Source: Aromatoleum anaerobium (lineage in GTDB: Bacteria; Pseudomonadota; Gammaproteobacteria; Burkholderiales; Rhodocyclaceae). From it: a stretch of DNA of 64,000 bases. Every line of letters starts with the position of its first letter. Within the stretch, counting starts at the first letter, position 1. Positions 16,929 through 24,884 of the stretch are shown here, one piece after another. A program made the translations under genes and the position numbers. Below the pieces are notes generated by a model. It had not been told where the DNA came from and did no database searches. It worked only from the letters and a program-made list of their open reading frames with translations. The stretch spans positions 186,001-250,000 of the forward strand of contig NZ_WTVG02000039.1 in the NCBI RefSeq assembly GCF_012910705.2, given 5' to 3'.

Positions 16929-17744
16929 ATGGAACTGCGACAGGTCGGCACGATCGCCGGCAAGGAATTCTGGGATCGCCTGCGCAACCGCTGGGTGCTC
17001 GCGGTGGCGCTCGTGTTCACGGTGTTCGCGCTGGTGATCGCGTATTTCGGCGGCGCGCAGCAGGGCGCGGTCGGGTTTCGTTCGATCGGGGTGACGATCG
17101 CGAGCCTCGTGAGCCTCGTGATCTACCTGATCCCGCTGATCGCGCTGGTGCTCGGCTTCGATGCGATTGTCGGCGAGCGCGAGCGCGGTTCGCTCGATCT
17201 GCTGCTGTCGATGCCGATCACCCGCTTCGAGTTGCTGCTCGGCAAATATCTCGGCCTCGCGGCGGCGCTCGCCTTCTCGACGATTGCCGGCTTCGGCCTT
17301 GTTGCCGTCGTGCTGTCGGCGCAACTCGACCTCCCCGCGCTGTTCCACTACTTCGGCTTCATGGCGAGCTCGGTGCTGCTCGGAATGGCTTTTCTGAGCA
17401 TCGCAGTAATGCTGTCGGTGTTCGCTGCCGATCGTACCCACGCCTCCGGCCTCGCGATCGCGGCCTGGTTCTTCTTCGTGCTGGTGTTCGACCTGCTGCT
17501 GCTCGGCGCCCTGGTCGTGACGGGCGGCAGCTACGGCGGCGAGATTTTTCCGTACCTGCTGCTGCTCAACCCCGCCGACGTGTTCCGCATCCTCAACATC
17601 TTCACGCTCGACGACGTCCGCACGCTGTACGGGCTCGCCACCGTTTTTCCCCGCACGCTCGCAGAGCCCTGGCTGCTCGGCCTGGTGATGCTGGCATGGA
17701 TCGTGACACCGCTCGCTGTCGCCACCTGGAGATTTCGCAAATGA
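16929..17744 (+). CDS. nosY: NosY, ABC transporter permease for NosZ maturation
   Basis: NosY is the inner-membrane partner of NosF. The 271-residue protein has six hydrophobic segments, typical of the ABC-2 type permease family, and the family motif 'GFDAIVGERERGSLDLLLS' after the second. I took ATG 16929, 4 bp after nosF, because the protein then begins 'MELRQVGTIAGKEFWDRLRN' as in other NosY proteins. The TGA overlaps the ATG of nosL (ATGA), so the two are coupled. Confidence 0.95.
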   Translation: MELRQVGTIAGKEFWDRLRNRWVLAVALVFTVFALVIAYFGGAQQGAVGFRSIGVTIASLVSLVIYLIPLIALVLGFDAIVGERERGSLDLLLSMPITRFELLLGKYLGLAAALAFSTIAGFGLVAVVLSAQLDLPALFHYFGFMASSVLLGMAFLSIAVMLSVFAADRTHASGLAIAAWFFFVLVFDLLLLGALVVTGGSYGGEIFPYLLLLNPADVFRILNIFTLDDVRTLYGLATVFPRTLAEPWLLGLVMLAWIVTPLAVATWRFRK

Positions 17745-18298
17745 ACGCGCCAAGACGCCCGTCCGCCAATCCGCTACGCAGCTCGCTCGTACGCCACCTG
17801 CTCGTTGTTTGTTTCGCCGCGACGCTGCTCGCCGCGTGCGGGAAAACCAACGGGCCTGCCCCGCTCGTCCCGGTCGAGATCGACCGCAGCACCTCCTGCA
17901 CGCTCGACGGCATGCTGCTCGCCGACTACCCGGGACCGAAAGCGCAGATTCACTACGCCGACCGCACCGAACCCGATTTCTTCTGCGACACGATGGAAAT
18001 GTTCGCGATCTACTTCAAGCCGGAGCAGGTGAGGCAGGTGCGCGCACTGTTTGTCCAGGATATGGGCAAGGCCGAGTGGGCCGAGCCGCGCGACCACTGG
18101 ATCGACGCGAAAGCCGCTTGGTATGTCCACGGCAGTTCGCGTCACGGTTCGATGGGACCGACGATCGCTTCGTTCGCGCTCGAAGGGGACGCGCAGAAAT
18201 TCGCCGCAGAGCATGGCGGTAAGGTCCTCGCATTTGCCGACGTCACGCCTGCCATGGCAATACTGGACGGCGGCGTGCTCCATGACAAGAGTATGTGA
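17741..18298 (+). CDS. nosL: NosL, copper-chaperone lipoprotein
   Basis: NosL is an outer-facing lipoprotein that binds Cu(I) and delivers copper to NosZ. The 185-residue product has an N-terminal signal ending in the lipobox 'LLAACGK'. Methionine/cysteine motifs typical of NosL follow: 'CTLDGMLLADYPGPKAQI', then 'FCDTMEMF', where Met and Cys can bind Cu(I). It overlaps nosY by 4 bp and is followed after only 2 bp by two small genes, which probably belong to the same transcript. Confidence 0.94.
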   Translation: MNAPRRPSANPLRSSLVRHLLVVCFAATLLAACGKTNGPAPLVPVEIDRSTSCTLDGMLLADYPGPKAQIHYADRTEPDFFCDTMEMFAIYFKPEQVRQVRALFVQDMGKAEWAEPRDHWIDAKAAWYVHGSSRHGSMGPTIASFALEGDAQKFAAEHGGKVLAFADVTPAMAILDGGVLHDKSM

Positions 18299-18300
18299 CC

Positions 18301-18573
18301 ATGGCAAATTTCTATGACGACTTTGAGCCTGAAGACGCGATCCAGCTCGAACAGCTCTCGCGCCTGATCTACGAATTGCGCGAGAATCGCGACGCCATCC
18401 TGAAAGGCTACGGCGTGGCCGACGAGATCGCGCTGCTCGAGCAGATCTACACCGGCGCGGTTCCGGAACATCCCGCCTACGAACACTACCTCAGTGCGCG
18501 CATCCTCTCCGACACCCGCGAGACGGTACGCGCGATGCTTGCCGAATGCCTGAAGGAGGTCGGCCGCAAATGA
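18301..18573 (+). CDS. Small acidic protein of unknown function, partner of the next gene
   Basis: A 90-residue acidic, helix-rich protein ('EDAIQLEQLSRLIYELRENR' near the start, 'YEHYLSARILSDTRETVRAM' near the end) with no signal peptide, membrane segment or recognised motif. It begins 2 bp after nosL and overlaps the next gene by 4 bp (ATGA), which implies co-translation of the pair. If the next gene is a TumE-type toxin, this would be the candidate antitoxin, although I see no helix-turn-helix like that of TumA antitoxins. Alternatively both serve NosZ maturation. Confidence 0.75.
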   Translation: MANFYDDFEPEDAIQLEQLSRLIYELRENRDAILKGYGVADEIALLEQIYTGAVPEHPAYEHYLSARILSDTRETVRAMLAECLKEVGRK

Positions 18574-18935
18574 GCCTGCACATCGAACTCGCGGCAGCCA
18601 TCGAAAAGGACTTCGGGGAACGGCTCGCAGTACCCGTCGAGCAGAAACAGGATGCGCTGATCGCGACCCTCGAAAACGGCGTCACGCTGATCATCCGTTA
18701 CGCCGCGCCCGACGCCTATTCGCTGCGCTGGACATACGGCGACGCCGAAGCCGGTATCGACACCGCCCCGCTGCACCGCGACCTTGCAAGTTTTCCGCAC
18801 CACCTCCACGACACCGGCGGTCAGGTGCACGCCGATCCGGTGACGCGTCCCGACCGGGCTCCCGCCGATAACGTCGCTGAACTGATCCATGCGCTGCTCG
18901 ACAATCCCATGCTGGGAATCGAGGGCGAAGCCTGA
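18570..18935 (+). CDS. Small protein resembling the TumE/DUF6516 family
   Basis: A 121-residue cytoplasmic protein. The middle and C-terminal parts ('YSLRWTYGDAEAGIDTAPLH', then 'FPHHLHD', then a short C-terminal helix) follow the pattern I know from the DUF6516/TumE toxin family: S/Y-rich strand, aspartate before a histidine, 'FPHH.H', and a C-terminal helix. It overlaps its partner gene by 4 bp. It is the last gene before a terminator hairpin shared with the convergent cytochrome gene. The family match is from memory of the motif, not a search. The tight spacing to nosL leaves open a role linked to N2O reduction. Confidence 0.6.
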   Translation: MSLHIELAAAIEKDFGERLAVPVEQKQDALIATLENGVTLIIRYAAPDAYSLRWTYGDAEAGIDTAPLHRDLASFPHHLHDTGGQVHADPVTRPDRAPADNVAELIHALLDNPMLGIEGEA

Positions 18936-18975
18936 GCGGTGCGCCTGCCTGCGGGCGCATCCCGCTGCTGCAGCC

Positions 18976-19003
18976 AAAAAACAGGGGCGATTGGATCGCC
19001 CCT
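18976..19003 (-). terminator. Intrinsic terminator of the cytochrome gene, possibly bidirectional
   Basis: A perfect 9-bp stem (AGGGGCGAT / ATCGCCCCT, 18983-19003) with a 3-base loop is followed on the minus strand by TGTTTTTT, a classic intrinsic terminator. It lies between the convergent nos operon and the cytochrome gene and may also slow plus-strand transcription. Confidence 0.8.
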
Positions 19004-19056
19004 CATTTGCTGCCGACCGTCACACAGAGCGGGACGGCCGTGCTTCCTCGTCGAAC

Positions 19057-19534
19057 TCAGCTCGACTTTCCAACCATGTAATCGACGGCTGCCTTGACTT
19101 CCTCGTCGGTCAGCGAAGCACCGCCGCCACGCGGAGGCATCATGCCTTTCGAGCCAGTGAAGCCTTCGATCGCGTGCTTGTAAAGGGTGTCCTTGCCTTG
19201 GGCGATACGCGGGCCCCAGTCGGCCTTGTCGCCCGGCTTCGGTGCGCCGGCCACGCCTGCTGCATGGCACAGCGAACACGTCTTGTTATAGACGCTGGCG
19301 CCGTTTGCCGCCGACGCGGCGGGTGCGGCCGGGGCTGCTGCGGGCGCTTCGGAAGCAGCCGGTGCTGCAGGAGCCGCCGGAGCTTCCGATGCGGGCGGAG
19401 TCGCTGGCGCCTCGGGTGCGGCAGGGGCGGGGGCGGAGTCGTCGGGGGGCTGCAGGAACGTCGCTTTCCTTTTGTCCGCAGGCGGACAAAAGGGCAGCGA
19501 GCGATGCTGCAAGAATGACTGTGGATTTTCTCAT
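19057..19534 (-). pseudogene. c5-like cytochrome c lipoprotein gene, split by a one-base frameshift
   Basis: The start at 19534 has a good AGGAG site (19541-19545) and encodes a lipoprotein signal, 'MRKSTVILAASLAALLSACG'. The frame then breaks at a run of six G (19444-19449; C on the coding strand). Dropping one base restores a continuous frame through an Ala/Pro-rich linker into a class I cytochrome c domain with heme motif 'CSLCH' and the distal methionine segment 'GSKGMMPPRGG'. The repaired product would be about 158 residues, a periplasmic electron carrier anchored to the membrane. Either the gene is broken, the run varies in length, or the base is an error. A perfect FNR box lies upstream. 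Whether it feeds NosZ is inference. Confidence 0.8.
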
Positions 19535-19619
19535 TATAATCTCCTGTTATATGGGGATGGATATTTGCATTGCCCCGAATGAAAACCAATGATCCTATCG
19601 TGTACGCATACGATCCAGG

Positions 19620-19633
19620 TTGATGTAAATCAA
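19620..19633 (-). promoter_or_regulatory. Perfect FNR box upstream of the cytochrome gene
   Basis: TTGATGTAAATCAA is an exact match to TTGAT-N4-ATCAA. Read on the minus strand and centred at -41.5, the start point would be near 19585 and a TAGGAT hexamer (19597-19592) sits at -10, about 50 bp before the cytochrome start codon. For the divergent plus-strand gene no -10 hexamer is found at the expected place, so I assign the site to the cytochrome. Confidence 0.8.
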
Positions 19634-19772
19634 GTCAAAAATTCTATTCAACGATCAGCCGGGGCCTCGTCAACCCTACAACTTTTCCAATCCGCTCGCG
19701 CAATTGATGTGTATCGTGGAGTGAAAGGCGCGTGGGACCGAAATTGATCCCGAACCGTTGTGAGCCTCCCGG

Positions 19773-20531
19773 ATGAATGCCAGCCCGCAACCGCAGCATA
19801 TCCGTCCCGTGCAAATTGCCACGGCCGTGGGTGAGGGTTTGCGCGTATTCCTGTCGGCGCCGCTGATCAGCGTCGTGTACGCCGGAATTTTCATGCTTGC
19901 GGGCCTCGGTCTGTTGGGTGCGCTGGCGAGCCTCGGGTTCGGCCCCATGGGGCTACCGCTTATTGGCGGATTCATGCTCATCGCCCCAGGCCTGCTCGCC
20001 GGATTTTTTGCGATTTCACGGGTGCGCCGCAGCGGCGGGAAGCCGGGGATTCGAGACGTCGTCGCCGGGTTTGTGAACACCCCGCGGGATCTTTGGGGCT
20101 TGATGCTGGTTTGCGGCTTCGTGTTCGTGATCTGGATGACCGACGCCGGCATCCTGTACAGTTTCATGGTCGGTGACAACAGTTCCGGCTGGAGTTTGCT
20201 TCTTCCGCTGTCCGGCACTGTGCTGCGGTTTCATCTCGGGGTGTCGATCGCAGGAGGATTTTTCGCGCTGATCGTGTTTTTTGTCACCGCGTACGCGGTA
20301 CCACTGCTGATCGAGCGCCGGGCCGGCCTCGTCGTTGCGGTGAATGCGAGCGTTCGTGCGGTTTTCCACAGCTTTTTTACCAACATGCTATGGGCGTTGA
20401 TCCTTGCAGCGACGGTCATGCTGTCGATCGCGATGCCCCTGCTCCTGCCGGTAGCCCTTCCCGTGATGGCTTACGCCAGCGAGTCGATCTACCGCCAGGT
20501 CTTCCCGACCGCGACGCCGACGCCCTCCTGA
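19773..20531 (+). CDS. BPSS1780/DUF2189-type integral membrane protein
   Basis: A 252-residue protein with about six hydrophobic segments, opening with a soluble stretch 'IRPVQIATAVGEGLRVF'. The pattern 'GFGPMGLPLIGGFMLIAPGL' and 'GVSIAGGFFALIVFFVTAYAVPLLIERR' fits the DUF2189 family, common in beta- and gammaproteobacteria next to cytochrome oxidase and denitrification genes. Its function is unknown. It is divergent from the cytochrome gene and convergent with the NnrS-like gene. RBS evidence is weak. Confidence 0.8.
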   Translation: MNASPQPQHIRPVQIATAVGEGLRVFLSAPLISVVYAGIFMLAGLGLLGALASLGFGPMGLPLIGGFMLIAPGLLAGFFAISRVRRSGGKPGIRDVVAGFVNTPRDLWGLMLVCGFVFVIWMTDAGILYSFMVGDNSSGWSLLLPLSGTVLRFHLGVSIAGGFFALIVFFVTAYAVPLLIERRAGLVVAVNASVRAVFHSFFTNMLWALILAATVMLSIAMPLLLPVALPVMAYASESIYRQVFPTATPTPS

Positions 20532-20572
20532 TCACCCTCGCCCCCTCACCTGCGCGCAGCCCACGCGGAGCC

Positions 20573-21661
20573 TCAAGCCCTGCTCCGTTTTCGTCCGCGC
20601 AGCACACTCGCGACCATCGTCACGATGAACAGCAGCAACGCCAAGCCATTCAGCACCGCCCCCAGTTGTCGCAGCGCGTACCACTCCCCGGCGCTCCCCG
20701 CGATGCGGGCCGCGAGCGATATGTGCAGCGCCGCAAGCGGCAAGTAAAACACCGGGTGATACGGAAGCTTTACCCTCGCAATCGCGGGGAAAATGATCGG
20801 CGCGTGGCCGAACACCATCGCGAACACGAACCCGAGTGCGATCGCATGGAGTGCGGCGTCGCGCATTGTCGCGCCCGGCGCGAAACCGTTCCCCAGGCCC
20901 AACAGGGCTCCAGCGGTGAGCCACGCGTAACCCGACAGCAGACAGATCGCGATGAAGCGTGTCAGCCCCTTCTGGCGGGCATTGTGCCGCGCGATGTCGT
21001 AGCGCAGCAACCACGCGGCCAGGAAAAGCAGTCCGCCGGCAAAGATCGCCAGACCGGCCTCCTCGCGCCACAGCGACGTCGCGGCGCCGCCCAGGACGAC
21101 CGCGACCGCGACGCTGAAAAGCGGAGCCGCCGCTGGCCGGGACGGCAGAAATCGCGTCAGCTCCAGGCGCTCGCCGGCAATCGTCAGCACCAGGAATCCG
21201 AGCCACCACGGCACTGCGGCCTGAATATTGTCTTCGATCAGCCAGACCAGGTTACCAGCCAGCCAGCATAAGGCCCCGATCGCCAGCACGACCGTAAACA
21301 GCACCGTTTGCCGCCGCATCACCTGAACGCTGCCGAGGACGAGTATCAGCGCAGCCGCAACGAAAAACGCCTGCGCAAGCAGTGTGGGCGCCCCGGCGAG
21401 AAGGACGAATCCGCCCGCCCCCGCACAAGCCGGTGCCAGGTAGGCCCACATCCTTGCCAAAGCGACCGCGCGCTCGAGGCTGATCACCGTGCCGAAGAAG
21501 GCGGCGATCATCAGCGGGCCGTGCAGGCCGGCCTGGGCCGCGGCAAAAACCGGCATGTCGAGCGCCAGCCGCGACAGCCCCGCCAGGACGCCTCCGACCA
21601 GCGAAAGCATTCCGAGCACGAGTAATGGAAGACGCGCGGGCGGGCGTAAATCCTGCATCAT
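20573..21661 (-). CDS. Polytopic membrane protein, NnrS-like
   Basis: A 362-residue, very hydrophobic protein with about 11-12 membrane segments and conserved histidines within them ('QAGLHGPLMIAAFFG', 'LHAIALGFVFAMVFGHAPI', 'YHPVFYLPLAALH'). Length, helix count and histidine placement resemble NnrS, a heme/copper membrane protein linked to nitric oxide stress, but the classic NnrS N-terminal motif is missing, so the assignment is tentative. I start it at the double ATG (21661/21658), since the upstream frame extension looks non-coding. Neighbours fit a denitrification role. Confidence 0.7.
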   Translation of the reverse strand: MMQDLRPPARLPLLVLGMLSLVGGVLAGLSRLALDMPVFAAAQAGLHGPLMIAAFFGTVISLERAVALARMWAYLAPACAGAGGFVLLAGAPTLLAQAFFVAAALILVLGSVQVMRRQTVLFTVVLAIGALCWLAGNLVWLIEDNIQAAVPWWLGFLVLTIAGERLELTRFLPSRPAAAPLFSVAVAVVLGGAATSLWREEAGLAIFAGGLLFLAAWLLRYDIARHNARQKGLTRFIAICLLSGYAWLTAGALLGLGNGFAPGATMRDAALHAIALGFVFAMVFGHAPIIFPAIARVKLPYHPVFYLPLAALHISLAARIAGSAGEWYALRQLGAVLNGLALLLFIVTMVASVLRGRKRSRA

Positions 21662-21784
21662 CGGGGACCTGATTGATTTTTTTGAGCGGGGCCCGGAGCG
21701 CGCCGGCATGCCGGGCCGGGAAGGCAAGCCTGCGCTTCGCCTTCCGCCTGCAAGATATCTACTACACAATCCTCCGGGAAATGC

Positions 21785-22123
21785 TCACTTTTCCCAGCCG
21801 AAATGCTCGCGTGCTTCGGCATTCATCATGCCTGGATTCCACGGCGGATCCCACACCATTTTTACGACCACCCGCAGGTTTTCCGGCAACGAGGCATCGA
21901 GAACGGCATCGATGTCGTCCATGATCATGTCTCCCATCGGGCACGCGGGTGAAGTCATCGTCATTTCGATGAGCACTTCTTCGGCCGTCACGTCGATGCG
22001 GTAGACGAGCCCGAGATCGACGATATTGACCCCGACTTCAGGGTCGATGACACGGCGCAGCAGTGTGCGCACGGATTCGACATCGGGAAGAGACGCAGGA
22101 ATTGTCATCGCAGGAGTTGTCAT
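21785..22123 (-). CDS. DUF59/MIP18-family metal-sulfur cluster assembly protein
   Basis: A protein of about 112 residues of the SufT/PaaD/MIP18 family, which helps mature Fe-S proteins. Diagnostic features are 'VIDPEVGVNIVDLGLVY', the conserved cysteine in 'MTSPACPMG', and the C-terminal 'WDPPWNPGMMNAEAREHFGW'. Starts are uncertain: ATG 22123, ATG 22108 and GTG 22132 share the frame and none has a clear ribosome site. It lies downstream of the J-domain cluster, 199 bp away, and probably has its own promoter. The many Fe-S proteins of denitrification are plausible clients, but that is inference. Confidence 0.88.
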   Translation of the reverse strand: MTTPAMTIPASLPDVESVRTLLRRVIDPEVGVNIVDLGLVYRIDVTAEEVLIEMTMTSPACPMGDMIMDDIDAVLDASLPENLRVVVKMVWDPPWNPGMMNAEAREHFGWEK

Positions 22124-22322
22124 CGTAATCACGCCAACATTTCAAGGTACATTATTAGCGCATTTTTCGAGACGCGGTGGAACGTGTCAATGGCTTTGCG
22201 TCACCCTGCTTGATGAATTTACTGTCGAAGAGAGGGGGGCTTGCGCCGGTTTTCTCCGTTCCGGCGTATCCTCGGCGAAGCCGTCAGTTGGCCCTGAGGA
22301 GGCGATCGCCTCTGCAACCCGG

Positions 22323-23549
22323 CTAGTACAGCTTGTATGTCGCCCTGCACGTTTCGTGCAGGTAAGCCAGGACGTGATCCTCATCGTCCTCGTTCAGCTC
22401 GACGCGAGCTTCCGGACCCAGGTCTTCGGCCCACAGGTGCCGGGCGTCGGACTGGTACTGGAACGGGACCACGCGATGGATGAATTCGGCGACGGCCGCC
22501 TCGTCGAAGCCGGCGCTGCGAAAGTTTTCCACGATGCTGAGCGCATCCTTCTTGCGCAGGGCGGGACGGGGTTCCAGGCCGGTTGCGACCATCAGCAGGA
22601 CGGTGCACATCACATCCGGGTGTTCCCCCTTGCCGCCCGTGATCTTCCGCCACGCGTCTTCCGTTTCCTGGTCGTGGTGCGTCAGCTCGTCGAGACCGCT
22701 GTTGGTGAAGAAGAAAACGCCTGCCAGCGCGCCGATATCTTCCCTGGGAATGAAATCCGCGGCGGGGTGCGTCCTGAGGGTCGGCAAGACGTTGCCGAGG
22801 AAGTTTTCACGCGCTTCACGCAGCGCGCCCTGGATCGTCGCTGGAGCTTCTTCGCTCCATTCGTCCAGGACCGGGCAGTCATGCTTCTTTTTCTTGCTGG
22901 CCAGTGCATGGAGTGCCATGAACTGGCCAGCGGAAAACAGCTTTTTTGGCTTCTTCTCGACGAAGAGCACCAACAATGCGCTGTTGATGACTGCTTCGCA
23001 GGACTCGTTCATCTGGAGTTCCTGGCGCGCCACGCCCAGCTTTCCGGCCAGCCAATAGCTCAACTCGTGCTGGGCCAGGATGCTCTCGCGGCGGTTCCGT
23101 TCCTCCTGGTAACGGGCATGAGTCATCGGCGCGTCGAGCGTCCACAAGGACAGCATCTGCTTTTCCACCTGGGGGACGGCGTGCGGGGGTTCCAGGATCA
23201 GGTCTTCCGGCAGGCGCAGCAGGACACGCAGCGCGTCGGCGCCGGCCTTCGACAGCGAGAGGAGACTTTTCTGGCGCAGCAGGTCGGCGGCCGGCCCGAG
23301 TTTTCCGCCGGATGTCGACTCGAGCGCCAGGCTAACCAGCGTCACCAGGCGAGTACGCGCTGCCTCGAGTTCGGGGCGAAGGTTGGCCGTGCCGAAAAAG
23401 CTGGCCAGCTGGACGACCCCCTTTGCGCCTTCACGCCTGATGGCGGCGAGGCGCTCACTGTCGATGAGACGCTGACTCAAGCCATAACGGAGCACCTGCT
23501 CGAAATAGGGGCGGGTATCGACGGTTGCGAGATCGGTATTGCTGGACAT
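22323..23549 (-). CDS. Uncharacterised protein, last gene of the J-domain cluster
   Basis: A soluble 408-residue protein starting 'MSSNTDLATVDTRPYFEQVL', mostly helical, with a basic patch 'ALASKKKKHDCP' in the middle and an acidic C-terminal region ('LNEDDEDHVLAYLHETC'). No signal peptide, membrane segment or known catalytic motif is visible. The reading frame extends upstream but the codon pattern there is poor, so I start it at 23549, 41 bp after the preceding gene. It belongs to a four-gene minus-strand series headed by a J-domain protein. I do not recognise the family. Confidence 0.82.
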   Translation of the reverse strand: MSSNTDLATVDTRPYFEQVLRYGLSQRLIDSERLAAIRREGAKGVVQLASFFGTANLRPELEAARTRLVTLVSLALESTSGGKLGPAADLLRQKSLLSLSKAGADALRVLLRLPEDLILEPPHAVPQVEKQMLSLWTLDAPMTHARYQEERNRRESILAQHELSYWLAGKLGVARQELQMNESCEAVINSALLVLFVEKKPKKLFSAGQFMALHALASKKKKHDCPVLDEWSEEAPATIQGALREARENFLGNVLPTLRTHPAADFIPREDIGALAGVFFFTNSGLDELTHHDQETEDAWRKITGGKGEHPDVMCTVLLMVATGLEPRPALRKKDALSIVENFRSAGFDEAAVAEFIHRVVPFQYQSDARHLWAEDLGPEARVELNEDDEDHVLAYLHETCRATYKLY

Positions 23550-23590
23550 CGTGTCTGGCGCGCGAAGCGCGACGGCTTCGCGCTTCCCTG

Positions 23591-24364
23591 TCAAATGGCG
23601 GATTCTTCTTCGTCTTCCGGAATCTTCGGCACGCCCGGCTCCCCGGCCGGGAGCGGCGATGGCACATGAGCGGCTTCCAGTTCGCGACGACTGCGATCCT
23701 GGATTTCGATGATCAGCAATTCGAAGCTGTCCTGGAACTCGTGGCGAAGAATCCACGCCGTTTCCATCCAGTCGCCGTCGGCCACTTCGGAGCGCGGCAT
23801 CGCCGGACGTGCGAGTTCCATCGAGTCGCCGGCTTCGAGCCCCTGCTCCATGTCGTCGAACTGCTCCGCGTCGAAAGTGTGCGTCCGTTTCGGCGCCATC
23901 GCCTTCTCGAGATCGAAGTCTTCTTCGAACCGGCCGTGGAAGGCGAAGTTCTGCAGCAGATCGTGGTAGTCGGTGAAGTAGTCGGCCAGCAGGCGAATGC
24001 CTTCATCGCGCTCGGTGAGGCATTCGAGGATCTCGGCGCAGGACGCCGGCGTCCGGTGCATCACGGCGTTCATCGTGTTGCGCAGGCGCGGCACGTATTT
24101 TTCGATCGGCTCGCCATATTTGCGTTCGAGCAGGATGGCGTCGACAAACTGTTCCGGACTGACCACCAGGTTGATCACCGACTCCTTGCTGGAGTCGAAC
24201 TCGCGCATGATGGCCAGCAGATCCTTCGGTTCCATCTCGTCGAGGACGCTCACCAGCGCCTGGTCGCCTCCCGCTTCCGCGATGGCGACCAGTTGGGATT
24301 CCGCCTCGGCGATTTCGCCGGCGAGGATCAGGGCTTGGGTCTGGAGGACGACGGGGTGGGTCAT
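23591..24364 (-). CDS. Uncharacterised helical protein in the J-domain cluster
   Basis: A 257-residue soluble protein. The N-terminal part looks like short helical repeats ('ALVSVLDEMEPKDLLAIMRE', 'SPEQFVDAILLERKYGEPIE') faintly like MgtE-N or HEAT-type scaffolds. A central aromatic-rich segment 'LADYFTDYHDLLQNFAFHGR' follows, and then a Pro/Glu-rich tail. There are no catalytic motifs. It starts 10 bp after the previous gene's stop, so it is probably co-transcribed. The repeat-like structure suggests a protein-binding role, which is inference. Confidence 0.82.
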   Translation of the reverse strand: MTHPVVLQTQALILAGEIAEAESQLVAIAEAGGDQALVSVLDEMEPKDLLAIMREFDSSKESVINLVVSPEQFVDAILLERKYGEPIEKYVPRLRNTMNAVMHRTPASCAEILECLTERDEGIRLLADYFTDYHDLLQNFAFHGRFEEDFDLEKAMAPKRTHTFDAEQFDDMEQGLEAGDSMELARPAMPRSEVADGDWMETAWILRHEFQDSFELLIIEIQDRSRRELEAAHVPSPLPAGEPGVPKIPEDEEESAI

Positions 24365-24374
24365 GGTTCAGTGC

Positions 24375-24884
24375 TCAACGGTCAGGGGTATCGAAGCCTT
24401 GTTCGGCCATCCAGCTTTCGCCGGCCTTGCCAAGGTCTTCCGTATCGTCTTCATCTTCATCGTCGACGTGAAAGGTCGAGTCGGGCCTGCGGATGTCTTC
24501 GGTCAGCATCCACTCGAGCACCGCGGTCGTGGTGAGGAACGCTTCGCCATCGGCGTTGCGCAGGCACATTTCGATGAGCGGACGCGCCCAGGGTTCGATG
24601 TCCAGGGTCTTTTCCATTTCGGCCCAGCGGGGAAAGCGACCGAGCCCCGGAGTGCTGTTGGCCGCCCGGTCAAGAATCCTGCGGTCGTTGAACGTATAGG
24701 CCCCGTGCAGCGCCGGCGCGACCATCTCCGGCGCCTCCTCGATCATCGGCAACAGATCCTTCAGGCACTGGCGCTTTTCCTGCAGCCGCCTGGCGAGCAC
24801 GTTCCTGTTTTCTGAATCGGTGCGCAGGTCATCCAGTTCGCTGTTGTAGCGCTCGGAAAGATCCTCGAAATAAAACGACGTCAT
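24375..24884 (-). CDS. Uncharacterised acidic protein coupled to the J-domain gene
   Basis: A 169-residue protein beginning 'MTSFYFEDLSERYNSELDDL', helical, with a strongly acidic stretch 'HVDDEDEDDTEDLG' near the C-terminus. Its ATG at 24884 overlaps the end of the J-domain gene by 4 bp, indicating translational coupling. That supports this start over an in-frame ATG at 24914. I do not recognise it; physical interaction with the J-domain protein is the natural guess from the overlap. Confidence 0.82.
   Translation of the reverse strand: MTSFYFEDLSERYNSELDDLRTDSENRNVLARRLQEKRQCLKDLLPMIEEAPEMVAPALHGAYTFNDRRILDRAANSTPGLGRFPRWAEMEKTLDIEPWARPLIEMCLRNADGEAFLTTTAVLEWMLTEDIRRPDSTFHVDDEDEDDTEDLGKAGESWMAEQGFDTPDR

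Noticed and set aside
22299-22312. 14-bp perfect palindrome GAGGCGATCGCCTC
   Set aside because: It has no loop and no partner site; it is probably a chance GCGATCGC-type palindrome in GC-rich DNA.
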